The position numbers were made by a program, and so were the translations under genes. Positions 14,499 to 23,709 of a stretch of 54,919 nucleotides of DNA are shown piece after piece (position 1 is the first letter of the stretch; every line of letters begins with the position of its first letter). Under the pieces are notes generated by a model. That model saw only the letters and a list, made by a program, of their open reading frames with translations. It made no database searches and was not told where the DNA came from. The stretch spans positions 42,858 to 97,776 of the forward strand of contig NZ_DF968000.1 of assembly GCF_001047075.2 (NCBI RefSeq). Reading direction: 5' to 3'. Origin of the DNA: Fructobacillus ficulneus. GTDB lineage: Bacteria; Bacillota; Bacilli; Lactobacillales; Lactobacillaceae.

Positions 14499-17099
14499 TT
14501 ATTTCTTTTTAAAATACCAGGTCAAAACTAGGCTGGTAACTGTCAAGATTGAGATACTAAAGCCTAGTGTAAAGAGAGGTGGTGTATAAGTCAAAACAAG
14601 GTGATGATGGCCAGGCTTTGTCTTAACAGCCAGGAGACCGCCAGCAACCGATACAGTCTTAACACGCTTGCCGTCGACCTTAGCATGCCAACCTGGGTCG
14701 CTAGGGATGCTAGTCATGATAAGTGATTGGTCAGTTGTTGTGGTTATAGTCCCCTCGATTTTTCGAGAATTTGATTTGGTCATTTTGATTTGATGTTGAT
14801 GGAGCGTTTTTAGGTCTTGATCGATTACGTCTTGGTTGTATGAATAGAGGCTAAATCCGTCCAAGAATCGTGAGCTGGCACCATCTAGTAGGGTAATAGT
14901 TAAGGTTTGTGGGATACCCTTCTGGTTACGAGCAACGTTAAGGGCAACGGTGTTGTTACCAGCGTTGGATTGCGTGAAAGATTTTCCGTTTAGTGAGAAA
15001 TTAACATTGTCCAAATCAAAGTAGCTACCAATTTTAAGATAGTAAGGATCATTGGTAATTGGAGTGAAAGTTAAGGTTAAGACACCCGGATTGCTATTAT
15101 TAATTTTGGCAACCGTTCCGGCAAAAATCTTACCGGTCATTGTTAAGTTGTCGAGACTCTTAACAGACATGTCAGCCAAACCAATAATATTTTTGTTTGA
15201 ATGACCTGCTAAGCCATTTAATAATAACTCTTGGTTAGTGAGTGGATAGTTGGAAGAATACTTCATGGTCAGAGCCTTCGTAGAGCCAGCATAGGCAAGG
15301 CCAAGCGCACTAGTGTTTTCTTTTAAAATCCAGTCCGAACCTTGGCTAACGGTTGGTGCTTGCTGGTAGTCGGTTCGGACAGTGCTTTGAGCACCACTTT
15401 GGACAGCGGTTGATTTTGCTTGAACAAAGTATTTAAAGCCGAGCAAAGAATCTGTAATGGTTGAACCGTTACTATAAAAGATACGCGAGTCACCATGAAT
15501 TTGGCCAAGATTTTGATAGAGGAAGGAGTTTTGTGACGAAAGTAGTGATGAAAAGTGGTTACCTGAACTAAAGTTTCCCAAGAACCCGTCATTACTTGTC
15601 CGCGTCAAACCCTCATTGATGCGGTACCAGGATTGGTCATGTTTAGATGCCGCCGACTTGATTGCCAAAACGCGGTTAGCCCCCGATTCATATGAATCCT
15701 TAGTTAGGTAGGACAAGTGGTCGAGGGTTTTGCTAGCGTTGAAAATTAAGAATGCAACCGTAATGGCTCCCAGAAAAAAGGTCTTAATGACGTTTGCGGG
15801 TAAGATGATTAGGAAGAGTAAGGTCAGCAAGTAGGCAAACAAAAATCCTAGGATTTCAAAGCGGTCGAGGTAGGCGGCTGTTGAAATTTTATTGGCTGAC
15901 CAGCAGGTAATCACAACGATAGCGGCCAAAAAGAGAATTCGTGTAAAGATACCAGGTTTCCATTCGACGTGATAGCTTTTGGCTGCTAATAAGATAAAGA
16001 AAAAAGAAATGATAAATGAAAAACGGGCTGGATACCAAACTGGGTATTGGCCACCGTGAAATAAGAGTGTCAAAGGAGCAAAACAAGTCGCCAAGAATAA
16101 AATGGCGACAATTAAAAAGGCGAAGGTTCTTTCTGTCCATTTGAACTTCTTACTAGTAAAGTAGCCCCAGAGTGCGATAATGACGATCGGTGCCACCAAG
16201 AAGTTAGCTTGACCAAATTTAAGTTGGTCAAAGTCAAAGGAACCTGGAATTAATTTTAAGAAAAGTAAGAGGGGATTATTGTCAAAGTGAAGTGACCAAG
16301 ATGAATTGTGGGTTGTTTTACCTGCTTTAAGTTGGGCATAGGTTGGGAGCCAGAGCCAGGCGGTTAAGAGAACGCTTACGAGTCCACCTTTGATAAAGTT
16401 AAACAAGAGATGGCCGCGGTGATGCTTAGTCATAGGGTCTAGGAAACGCCAGGGAAGGTACATTAATAAGAAGAGACCAATCATCCAGGCGATGTAGTAG
16501 TTCGTCAGGATGACGCCGACGAGGGCCAATGTAAATGCCCCCCATCCCTTACCAGCTAATAGTCGTTCCAAAGCAAGAATTAGAAGTGGTAGGAGGGCCG
16601 CGGTGTCTAACCACAAAAGATTTAAGTCATTGGCGATGAACCAAGCTGACAATGGATAATTGATGGCAAAAATGGTGATCCAATACCCTTGCTGCCAATT
16701 CATTTTCTTAATCAACCAGGCCATTGAAAAGCCAGCGAAACCAAGCTTTAAAACAGTGACTAATAAAATCCAGGCGGGGATGGATTTGGGTGTGGCTAGC
16801 AAGAAAATTAAATTGAATGGTGACATCAAGTAGTAGGACCACTCGCCCAACATATTGCCACCAAGCCCGGAAGAAAATGAGTAAAAGAAGGAAGATGGGT
16901 CGGAGAGAAGGGTATGCTTGAATTGAACAAAGTAATCCAGGTACTGCTGACCCAGATCAACTGTTAAAATAGTTGATGAACCAAATGGCATCATTTCACG
17001 ACCGGCAAAGTAAAAAGTCATGATAATGATTGGTAGCCAGAAGGTTAAGGAGACTGGTGATAAGAATAGATTGTGTAGTCGTTTCATCTGTTTTTTCAT
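14499..17099 (-). CDS. YfhO-family polytopic membrane protein
   Basis: An 866-residue protein with 12 or more N-terminal membrane helices and a C-terminal extracytoplasmic domain ending in one helix and KKK. The N-terminal block FGSSTILTVDLGQQYLDYF and SFSSGLGGNMLGEWSYYLMSPFN are the YfhO signature. The fold resembles GT-C glycosyltransferases; YfhO proteins of Firmicutes are linked to glycosylation of lipoteichoic or other wall polymers. The substrate here is unknown. The Shine-Dalgarno is weak (TTAGG). It is divergent from the PBP gene. Confidence 0.9.
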   Translation of the reverse strand: MKKQMKRLHNLFLSPVSLTFWLPIIIMTFYFAGREMMPFGSSTILTVDLGQQYLDYFVQFKHTLLSDPSSFFYSFSSGLGGNMLGEWSYYLMSPFNLIFLLATPKSIPAWILLVTVLKLGFAGFSMAWLIKKMNWQQGYWITIFAINYPLSAWFIANDLNLLWLDTAALLPLLILALERLLAGKGWGAFTLALVGVILTNYYIAWMIGLFLLMYLPWRFLDPMTKHHRGHLLFNFIKGGLVSVLLTAWLWLPTYAQLKAGKTTHNSSWSLHFDNNPLLLFLKLIPGSFDFDQLKFGQANFLVAPIVIIALWGYFTSKKFKWTERTFAFLIVAILFLATCFAPLTLLFHGGQYPVWYPARFSFIISFFFILLAAKSYHVEWKPGIFTRILFLAAIVVITCWSANKISTAAYLDRFEILGFLFAYLLTLLFLIILPANVIKTFFLGAITVAFLIFNASKTLDHLSYLTKDSYESGANRVLAIKSAASKHDQSWYRINEGLTRTSNDGFLGNFSSGNHFSSLLSSQNSFLYQNLGQIHGDSRIFYSNGSTITDSLLGFKYFVQAKSTAVQSGAQSTVRTDYQQAPTVSQGSDWILKENTSALGLAYAGSTKALTMKYSSNYPLTNQELLLNGLAGHSNKNIIGLADMSVKSLDNLTMTGKIFAGTVAKINNSNPGVLTLTFTPITNDPYYLKIGSYFDLDNVNFSLNGKSFTQSNAGNNTVALNVARNQKGIPQTLTITLLDGASSRFLDGFSLYSYNQDVIDQDLKTLHQHQIKMTKSNSRKIEGTITTTTDQSLIMTSIPSDPGWHAKVDGKRVKTVSVAGGLLAVKTKPGHHHLVLTYTPPLFTLGFSISILTVTSLVLTWYFKKK

Positions 17100-17200
17100 A
17101 ACCTAAGAATAACAAATTTCAAATGAAATTTAGTGAAAAACACTCAAATTATGGTAAAGTAAAGAGAATGAAAACTTTGATTTAATGGAAAGAATCCAAC

Positions 17201-19270
17201 ATGAAGCGTAATCCTTATTTAGAAGATCGTGATAAAAATGATGCCCGTGCCAACTTGCCAACTCGATTGAAGTTGTTATTGGGTGTCGTCATTGCTATTT
17301 GTTTAGCTTTGATTATTCAATTAGCATTTTTAACAATTAAACAAGGAACATCATATTTAGCTGAAGTTAACAAATCAGACCAAACAGTTGAGCAAGGTAA
17401 TGCTCAACGAGGATTGATTTACGATAGTACTGGTAAGGTCATTACGGGTAATAAACCCCAAACAGCGATTACTTATACTCGTGGAAAAGCAACAACCGCC
17501 ACGGAAATTGCTGAGGTAGCCAAGACACTCTCGAAGTACTTGACCATCGATACTAGCCGTTTGAGTGACCGTGCCAAGGCAGATTACTTCCTGGTTATGA
17601 ATCCGAAGGAAGCAACTAAGATTCAAACCAAGTTGCAAAAACAGTATGGTAAGGTTGCTCAGGCTTGGTCAACGTCAACCTTGAGTACCCAGCAAGCTCA
17701 ATACGTTATGAAGAATAACTTGGATAAGGACGTCGATGCCAACCAGGCAATGATTTTCCAAAAGATGTCTGGAGCCTATGCTCTTTCAACGACGTATATT
17801 CAGGAATCCGGTGTCTCTGACAAGGCCCAGGCCGAAATTGGTGAACGACTTTCTGATATGCCAGGTGTTAAGGTCTCAGAATCATTTGCTCGTGATTATC
17901 CTGAAGGGGATGATTTTGAACCGATGGTTGGAAAAGTTACCAATGAATCCATTGGTTTGCCAGAAGACCGTCTCCACACATTATTGGCCCAAGGCTATTC
18001 ACAAAACCAACCAGTTGGTAGTTTTGCCTTGGAAAAGCAGTATGAGTCATTATTGAAGGGAACCCCTTCACAAACGGTTATTTCATCGATGAACGGTTTG
18101 AAAACTTCAAGCATTAAATATGAAGGACAAGCTGGAGATTCATTGAAATTAAGTATCAACTCTGCCTTCCAAAAGAAGGTTCAAGAAATCCTGCAAGAGA
18201 ATGTACCAACTAGTGGAGATTCGCAGGGAGCTTATGCGACTATTATTAATCCTTATACTGGTGCCATTTATGCCATGGGCGGTGTCAACCGTGATAGTAA
18301 GACTGGAACAAAGACGGCCAACCCGCTAGGAAATATTAATCAGGCGATTGTCATGGGATCCGTTGTAAAGCCAGCTCTTTTGGCAACAGGGTTCCAGCGA
18401 GGAATTGTTACCCCGACGAGTAACACGATGAACGATCAAGCTATTCGTTTGCAAGGAACACCTGTCATTACGTCTTACTGGAACAAGGGTGGTAATCCAG
18501 TTGCCATCGATGCACCAACAGCTTTGGAACGGTCATCGAACACGTACTTTATTCAGTTAGGAATGAAGATTGGTGGCCAAACTTATACACCAGGAGCATC
18601 ATTGCATCTTCGTTCTGATGCCTTCCAAACGATTCGAAATGGTCTTGCTCAATTCGGTTTGGGCACGAAGACTGGAATTGATATTGAAGGTGAAACTGCC
18701 GGAGTTCGTGGTCCAACGACGGGTACCAATATCGGTAATTACTTATACGAATCGTTCGGACAGTATGATTCCTATACAACGATGCAATTGGCTCGTTATG
18801 TTTCTGTTATTGCTAATGGTGGTTACCTTGTCCAACCGCAACTCGTTAGCTCTGTTTTGCAAAGTGACGTTTCTGGTAAACTGCAAAAGACAGTTTGGAC
18901 GGCAACACCACAACTGCAAGGTCAAGTTTCACTAACAACTGACGAATGGAATGTTATTAAAAATGGTATGTACCGAGTTGCCAACGGAACTGATCCGAAT
19001 AACACCGGTTCTGGATTGCACGGTATCACGCCGCAGGTTTACGCTAAGACGGGAACGGCCGAAACAATCACCAATGGCCATACGACATATACCGAATCAA
19101 TGGTAGCTTATGTACCGGGCCAACCATTTGCGATGTCTTTGGCAATGCCAGGATTGAACTCATACTTGGATGGAACCAACAGTCGAACAGCCAAGGCGAT
19201 TATTAATGCCTTCTGGGACATTGTGATGAACAAACCAAGTACAAGTACAACGAATACAAGTACAAAATAA
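17201..19270 (+). CDS. Class B penicillin-binding protein (PBP2 family transpeptidase)
   Basis: Cross-links peptidoglycan outside the membrane. 689 residues: a cytosolic tail, a membrane helix at about 24-46, a dimerisation domain with RGLIYDSTGKVI near 69, and a C-terminal transpeptidase domain. All three catalytic motifs are present: S387-V-V-K390, S445-S-N447 and K616-T-G618. The first is set in MGSVVKP rather than the common PGSxxKP. The C-terminus ends in a short Ser/Thr/Asn-rich tail coded by near-repeats of ACAAGTACAA. Ribosome binding site GGAAAG precedes the ATG. It is most like PBP2b-type proteins of lactic acid bacteria. Confidence 0.93.
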   Translation: MKRNPYLEDRDKNDARANLPTRLKLLLGVVIAICLALIIQLAFLTIKQGTSYLAEVNKSDQTVEQGNAQRGLIYDSTGKVITGNKPQTAITYTRGKATTATEIAEVAKTLSKYLTIDTSRLSDRAKADYFLVMNPKEATKIQTKLQKQYGKVAQAWSTSTLSTQQAQYVMKNNLDKDVDANQAMIFQKMSGAYALSTTYIQESGVSDKAQAEIGERLSDMPGVKVSESFARDYPEGDDFEPMVGKVTNESIGLPEDRLHTLLAQGYSQNQPVGSFALEKQYESLLKGTPSQTVISSMNGLKTSSIKYEGQAGDSLKLSINSAFQKKVQEILQENVPTSGDSQGAYATIINPYTGAIYAMGGVNRDSKTGTKTANPLGNINQAIVMGSVVKPALLATGFQRGIVTPTSNTMNDQAIRLQGTPVITSYWNKGGNPVAIDAPTALERSSNTYFIQLGMKIGGQTYTPGASLHLRSDAFQTIRNGLAQFGLGTKTGIDIEGETAGVRGPTTGTNIGNYLYESFGQYDSYTTMQLARYVSVIANGGYLVQPQLVSSVLQSDVSGKLQKTVWTATPQLQGQVSLTTDEWNVIKNGMYRVANGTDPNNTGSGLHGITPQVYAKTGTAETITNGHTTYTESMVAYVPGQPFAMSLAMPGLNSYLDGTNSRTAKAIINAFWDIVMNKPSTSTTNTSTK

Positions 19271-19308
19271 AGAATAAATGAATTTTTTAGAAATTTGTTT
19301 GTCAATAC

Positions 19309-19345
19309 AAAAAAGCTGAACTACATATTGTAGTTCAGCTTTTTT
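19309..19345. terminator. Bidirectional terminator
   Basis: A perfect 17-bp stem (AAAAAAGCTGAACTACA with its complement) and a 3-base loop serve both the PBP gene and the converging Fur-family gene. Confidence 0.92.
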
Positions 19346-19351
19346 GCTTGT

Positions 19352-19750
19352 TCAGGCTTTGGGGTCGATACCGTAAAGGTCAATCCGATATTCTGTGATT
19401 TTTAACCCAGTGGCTGATTCAGCAGCCTTAATCAAGGGTGCTGGATCAAAGTTAGCAGCGTCAATAATATCATTGTTTTGCGTATTAATAACGTGGTAGT
19501 GGGGATGTGAAGCAGCATCATAGTGACGCTTGCCATCCGAAATACCTTCAATGACCACCACTAGCTTAGCGTTGACGAACTTTTCCAAAGTATTATAAAC
19601 GGTCGCCAATGAGATATCAGGTAAGTCGTTATGAATCATTTCCGCAGTGGGATGTGTATCATGACTCATCATATATTCAAGTAGAGTCAGTCGTTGATTA
19701 GTAGCTTTTAGTTTATGTTCTTGTAACACAGATTTTAATTGTTCTAGCAT
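19352..19750 (-). CDS. Fur/PerR-family transcriptional regulator lacking all cysteines
   Basis: 132 residues. The N-terminal winged helix is clear (KATNQRLTLLEYMMS; ISLATVYNTLEKFV), and the metal-sensing region keeps GKRHYDAASHPHYHV. The protein has no cysteine at all, so both CxxC pairs of the structural zinc site found in PerR, and in many Fur and Zur proteins, are absent. Ribosome binding site TAGGAGGGG lies before ATG 19750. It is divergent from two metal transporter genes and probably regulates them and itself. Whether it senses iron, manganese or peroxide cannot be decided from the sequence. Confidence 0.88.
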   Translation of the reverse strand: MLEQLKSVLQEHKLKATNQRLTLLEYMMSHDTHPTAEMIHNDLPDISLATVYNTLEKFVNAKLVVVIEGISDGKRHYDAASHPHYHVINTQNNDIIDAANFDPAPLIKAAESATGLKITEYRIDLYGIDPKA

Positions 19751-19782
19751 ATCGCCCCTCCTAATGTATCGATTACATTACA

Positions 19783-19811
19783 ATTATAACACCCCTTTTA
19801 GAATAACTCAA
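19783..19811 (-). promoter_or_regulatory. Promoter of the Fur-family gene
   Basis: On the minus strand TTGAGT, 17 bases, TATAAT, with TG one base before the -10. The -10 lies within TTACAATTATAACAC (19778-19792), which matches the PerR box TTATAATNATTATAA at 10 of 14 positions; self-regulation is possible. Confidence 0.7.
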
Positions 19812-19817
19812 TTTTTC

Positions 19818-19845
19818 TTGACAAATATTAATAAATTGTTAAACT
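19818..19845 (+). promoter_or_regulatory. Promoter of the VIT transporter operon
   Basis: TTGACA, 16 bases, TAAACT. The -10 falls within an inverted repeat. Confidence 0.65.
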
Positions 19846-19859
19846 AAATTAGAACAATT
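19834..19859. promoter_or_regulatory. Inverted repeat over VIT promoter (possible operator)
   Basis: AATTGTT (19834-19840) and AACAATT (19853-19859) form a perfect 7-base inverted repeat with a 12-base spacer covering the -10. It is a candidate binding site for the divergent Fur-family regulator, although it is not a canonical Fur or Per box. Confidence 0.5.
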
Positions 19860-19881
19860 CTTGCTATATAAGGAGAGAAGA

Positions 19882-20556
19882 ATGAAGAAAAAATCGTTAA
19901 TGGCCCAAAATAATTTGGTCCGTGCCGGTGTCATGGGCGGTAATGATGGCATTTTGTCGGTGGCCGGGATTATTATTGGGGTGGCTGGTGCAAATCAAGG
20001 ACTGGATAGCGTTATGCTGGCGGGATTTGCTGGAACTTTGGCTGGAATGGTATCGATGGCCATGGGTGAGTATGTCTCGGTCAAGTCCTCTCGAGATGCT
20101 CAGGATAAGGCTAGAAAGACTGAGTCAGTCCGATTACAAAATAATTACGACAAAGAATTCGCCTTTGTAAAAGAAAAGTATCAAAATGATGGTATTTCAC
20201 CAGCTTTGGCTTTACAGGCGACAAAAGAAATGATGGCACAGGACCCGCTTGAAACGGTTGTCCGAGAACGGTATGGCTTTTCACTAAACTCGAAAGTGTC
20301 TGCCGGTGGTGCAGCTATCGTCTCTTTTGTCGCCTTCCCAACCGGAGCGGCCTTTCCGATGACTTTGATGGCCCTTGCTAGCGCTCAATGGCGTATCATG
20401 GCAACTTTTTTAGCTGTCCTTGTGGCCCTATTACTGACGGGGTATTTAGCGGCTGTTATCAATGGTGCTAACCGAGTTAAGGGAGCAGTAAGAAACCTAG
20501 TCTCTGGAATACTGACGATGGCGGTAACGCTCATTATTGGTTCGCTTTTTCGTTAG
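19882..20556 (+). CDS. VIT/CCC1-type iron/manganese transporter 1
   Basis: A 224-residue membrane protein with the VIT1 signature: MGGNDGILSVAGIIIGVAGA in helix 1 and GMVSMAMGEYVSVKSSRDAQ after helix 2, then a charged cytosolic segment and three C-terminal helices. Family members move Fe2+ or Mn2+ out of the cytosol. ATG 19882 follows AAGGAGAG. A second, divergent paralogue follows 12 bases later, so the two may act as a heteromer or on different metals. Confidence 0.92.
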   Translation: MKKKSLMAQNNLVRAGVMGGNDGILSVAGIIIGVAGANQGLDSVMLAGFAGTLAGMVSMAMGEYVSVKSSRDAQDKARKTESVRLQNNYDKEFAFVKEKYQNDGISPALALQATKEMMAQDPLETVVRERYGFSLNSKVSAGGAAIVSFVAFPTGAAFPMTLMALASAQWRIMATFLAVLVALLLTGYLAAVINGANRVKGAVRNLVSGILTMAVTLIIGSLFR

Positions 20557-20568
20557 GAGGAATGGTTG

Positions 20569-21285
20569 ATGAAAAAATTGATGAAAAATGTATCTGTTGA
20601 TAAACAACACAACCGTAAGCAACAAACGATGGAAGAGCGGTTGAACGCTATTCGCGCTGGAATTTTAGGCTCTAACGATGGAATTTTGACGGTTGTTGGT
20701 GTGGTCTTTTCCGTTGCTGCAGCAACCACGAATCGTTTAGTCATCGTCATCGCAGCTCTATCTGATCTACTAGCCTGCGCCCTATCAATGGGTTCAGGAG
20801 AATTTGCTGCTGTATCGTCACAAAGTGATAGTGATCGGGTTACGGTGGACCGTGAAGCGGCAATCTTAAAAGAGGACTTTAATGATCAAGTCACAATCGT
20901 GGAGGACTATTACCGAGACCGAGGCGTTGCTCAAAACACTGCGAATGCAATTGCACAGGAATTATTAGCTGAAAAGCCATTAGCCACGGTACTTACGGTT
21001 AAACATGATTTGACTTTAGACCATTATGTTTCACCAATCTCTGCCGCTTTCGCCTCAACATTTTCAGCTGCCCTAGGTGGGGCCTTTCCTTTAGCGGCGC
21101 TACTTCTGGCACCGATGCAGTATGAATACTTAGCCGCAATTTTGGCAACAGTTGTAGCCGTTTCTTTAACAGGGCTGATTTCCGCTCTTTTATCTCGAGG
21201 AATGGTTCAACGAGCAGTTATCAGAAATATTGTGATTGGGCTTTTGACAATTGCAGTCCACTTTACCATTGGTAAGCTGTTTTAA
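20569..21285 (+). CDS. VIT/CCC1-type iron/manganese transporter 2
   Basis: 238 residues, paralogous to the preceding gene: LGSNDGILTVVGVVFSVAAA, then ACALSMGSGEFAAVSSQSD and a charged loop followed by three helices. It has a longer polar N-terminus of about 25 residues. ATG 20569 lies eight bases after TAGGAGG, which overlaps the previous stop. In the key loop GEF replaces the GEY of its partner. No clear terminator follows before the nox promoter. Confidence 0.9.
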   Translation: MKKLMKNVSVDKQHNRKQQTMEERLNAIRAGILGSNDGILTVVGVVFSVAAATTNRLVIVIAALSDLLACALSMGSGEFAAVSSQSDSDRVTVDREAAILKEDFNDQVTIVEDYYRDRGVAQNTANAIAQELLAEKPLATVLTVKHDLTLDHYVSPISAAFASTFSAALGGAFPLAALLLAPMQYEYLAAILATVVAVSLTGLISALLSRGMVQRAVIRNIVIGLLTIAVHFTIGKLF

Positions 21286-21340
21286 AGGGGTATTACAGTC
21301 GCTTTTTGTAATGGTATTGCTCATATTTTTTAAAAAAGTC

Positions 21341-21369
21341 TTGGCCTAAGTGATAAAATGCACTATAAT
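21341..21369 (+). promoter_or_regulatory. NADH oxidase gene promoter
   Basis: TTGGCC, 17 bases, TATAAT; it predicts a leader of about 33 bases including AGGAGGAAG. Confidence 0.8.
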
Positions 21370-21408
21370 ATGAGTGAAAATACTTTTGAACTTTCAGGAG
21401 GAAGAAAA

Positions 21409-22770
21409 ATGAAAATTGTTGTTGTTGGTGCTTCACACGGTGGACACGAAGCTGCTCACGAAGCCTTGACCCGGTATGAAAATGCCGAAGTAACTGTCTA
21501 TGAGGCAGGTGACTTTGTGTCCTTCATGTCATGTGGGATGCAACTATTCTTAGAAGGAAAAGTTACGGACCGTGATGATGTTCGCAATTTTAAGCCAGCT
21601 GACTTGGAAAAGTTTGGCGGTAAGGTCTTAACTAAGCATGAAGTGACCGGAATTGATACTGATGCTAAAAAAGTAACAGTTAAGAACTGGGCCACTGGTG
21701 AGAGCTTTGAAGATAGCTATGACAAATTAATCATTTCTTCAGGAGTAACTCCAGCAACCATTCCAGTTCCTGGTAATGATTTGGAAAACGTTTACTTGAT
21801 GCGTGGTCGCGACTGGGCAACCAAGATTAACGATAAGTTGCACGATGACTCTGTTAAGTCAGTTGTCGTTGTTGGAACTGGTTATATTGGAATTGAAGCC
21901 GCTGAAGTATTTGCTAAGGCTGGTAAGAAGGTTACGGTCATTGATTTGATCAACCGTCCTTTGGGAAACTATTTGGATGAAGAATTGGCTGATAAGGTCC
22001 GCACAGAATTGGAAGCCAATGGCATTAACTTGCACTTGGGTCACACTGTTGCTGCCTTTGAAGGTGAAGGGACTTTGACTGGTGTCAAGGATGATGCTGG
22101 TCAAAGCTTTGATGCTGACTTGGCCATTGTTGCTGCCGGAGTTAAGCCAAACACTAAGTACCTCGAAGGAACGATTGATTTGGACCAACGTGGTTGGATT
22201 AAGACTGACCCATACTTGCGTACTTCAGCTAAGGATGTTTACGCGATTGGTGATGCGATTTTACCATTGTTTGCTCCAGCCGGCCAACCTGCTCCAATTG
22301 CCTTGGCATCAACTGCTCGTCGTGAAGCTCGCTATGTCATCGAAACAATGACAATGGAAAAGCCAGCCCGGTCATTTGCCGGTGTCAACGGTTCATCAGC
22401 CTTGCCAGTCTTTGATTACAACTTGGCAACTACGGGTGTTAATGCTAACAATGCTGAAAAGATGAACTTGAAGATTGCTTCTTCTTTGTATCAAGCAACT
22501 GTTCGTCCTGAATTTGTGACAAATGGTAATCCTGAAATTTTGATCAAGTTGATTTTTAATCCAGATACGCATGCCATCATGGGTGGTCAAGTCTTGTCAA
22601 AGGCTGATGTGACTGCTCATGCAAACACAATTGCCTTGGCTATTAAAGCTAAGATGACATTGGAAGACTTGGCCGAAGCTGACTTCTTCTTCCAACCAGG
22701 TTACGATCGCCAATGGTCTGTTTTGAACTTGGCAGCTCAAACTGCTTTGGGTGAAATTCCATCGGTCTAA
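21409..22770 (+). CDS. nox: NADH oxidase (FAD/CoA-disulfide reductase family)
   Basis: Flavoprotein that reoxidises NADH with oxygen. 453 residues from ATG 21409, placed by AGGAGGAAG. FAD loop VVVGASHGGHEAA, the redox Cys42 in VSFMSCGMQ, the NAD loop VVVGTGYIGIEAAEVFAKAG and the second FAD motif VYAIGDA are all present. A single redox-active Cys42 is typical of water-forming NADH oxidases of lactic acid bacteria; CoA-disulfide reductase is the alternative. The neighbouring metal transporters and the Fur-family regulator suggest an oxygen/metal stress context. Confidence 0.95.
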   Translation: MKIVVVGASHGGHEAAHEALTRYENAEVTVYEAGDFVSFMSCGMQLFLEGKVTDRDDVRNFKPADLEKFGGKVLTKHEVTGIDTDAKKVTVKNWATGESFEDSYDKLIISSGVTPATIPVPGNDLENVYLMRGRDWATKINDKLHDDSVKSVVVVGTGYIGIEAAEVFAKAGKKVTVIDLINRPLGNYLDEELADKVRTELEANGINLHLGHTVAAFEGEGTLTGVKDDAGQSFDADLAIVAAGVKPNTKYLEGTIDLDQRGWIKTDPYLRTSAKDVYAIGDAILPLFAPAGQPAPIALASTARREARYVIETMTMEKPARSFAGVNGSSALPVFDYNLATTGVNANNAEKMNLKIASSLYQATVRPEFVTNGNPEILIKLIFNPDTHAIMGGQVLSKADVTAHANTIALAIKAKMTLEDLAEADFFFQPGYDRQWSVLNLAAQTALGEIPSV

Positions 22771-22795
22771 TGTTTCATTTATGATAATTTTAAAA

Positions 22796-22819
22796 AAGGC
22801 CCTGAAAGGGTCTTTTTTT
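22796..22819 (+). terminator. nox terminator
   Basis: GGCCCT and AGGGTC around GAA, then seven T. Confidence 0.88.
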
Positions 22820-22829
22820 AATAATTCTA

Positions 22830-22838
22830 TGGCATAAT
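22830..22838 (+). promoter_or_regulatory. Extended -10 upstream of yihY-like gene
   Basis: TGGCATAAT is an extended -10 element. Its predicted +1 falls at or one base before the ATG at 22846, and no Shine-Dalgarno is visible. Confidence 0.5.
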
Positions 22839-22845
22839 TAAAACT

Positions 22846-23709
22846 ATGAAAGAACGAGTTACAAATTATTGGAATCATTTAGACCAGCGTTATCGTGCAA
22901 AATCACTGGTTAAATACTTTTCGCGGGCTCAATTTGCTTTTGTTGGGCCAACTTTTGCGTACTATGTTGTTTTGACACTAATTCCACTTTTAATTATGTT
23001 TGTCTTAGCAATTTCAGCCATGAATCTGAATACAGCCAGAGTAATTGGTGCTTTGTCGGATCTTCTACCAACATCTATTTCGAATTTTTTAATTCCCTTG
23101 GTTGATTCCGTTGCCCATACTAATACGAATTCATACTTGTCATTGTCACTAATTTTTATTGTTTGGTCGCTATCACAAGTTACAGCTGTTTTGCGCCGAG
23201 CCTTTAATCATATTGCCGGTGTCGATGAAGTCGGCCTATCATTACTAACCAGGGCCTGGGCCTTTCTATGGATGATAGTGATGCTTGTTGTAACGGTTTC
23301 GGTCATGTTCATTGGTAATATTTTTGCGGTCTTTTTCTACGACTGGACGGGAATGTTTTTCCTGATTTCTCCCAACCGCTGGCTGGTCCTCTTTGCTATT
23401 TGGATAATCTTAATTTGGTTGAATTATCGAGTGCCAGCACCTGCGGCCCGGCCATCTATTTTGGCTGTTTTGGTTGGAACATTAATCGATGTGATCCTAG
23501 TTTCGGGCTTGAATAAAGTTTTTGTTGCCCTTGCCAATGTTCAATTTCATCGTTCAAGTGTTTCCCAATCGCTGGCGTCAATGGCCGTATTTTTGATTTG
23601 GTTGAATTTATTAGCGACCATCTTGATAATTGGCTTTGTGTTGATGACTTGGTTGACGGAATTTCCATGGTTTAGAAAAAGGAGTAAAAAAAGTGTTCTC
23701 AAAGTCTGA
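22846..23709 (+). CDS. YihY/BrkB-family membrane protein
   Basis: 287 residues with about six helices. AFVGPTFAYYVVLTLIPLLI is the family's N-terminal block, and WSLSQVTAVLRRAFNHIAG and the C-terminal SVSQSLASMAVFLIWLN fit too. Once annotated as RNase BN, the family is now regarded as membrane proteins of uncertain function. No Shine-Dalgarno is seen before ATG 22846. The 3' end overlaps the DUF1054 gene by 17 bases. Confidence 0.88.
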   Translation: MKERVTNYWNHLDQRYRAKSLVKYFSRAQFAFVGPTFAYYVVLTLIPLLIMFVLAISAMNLNTARVIGALSDLLPTSISNFLIPLVDSVAHTNTNSYLSLSLIFIVWSLSQVTAVLRRAFNHIAGVDEVGLSLLTRAWAFLWMIVMLVVTVSVMFIGNIFAVFFYDWTGMFFLISPNRWLVLFAIWIILIWLNYRVPAPAARPSILAVLVGTLIDVILVSGLNKVFVALANVQFHRSSVSQSLASMAVFLIWLNLLATILIIGFVLMTWLTEFPWFRKRSKKSVLKV

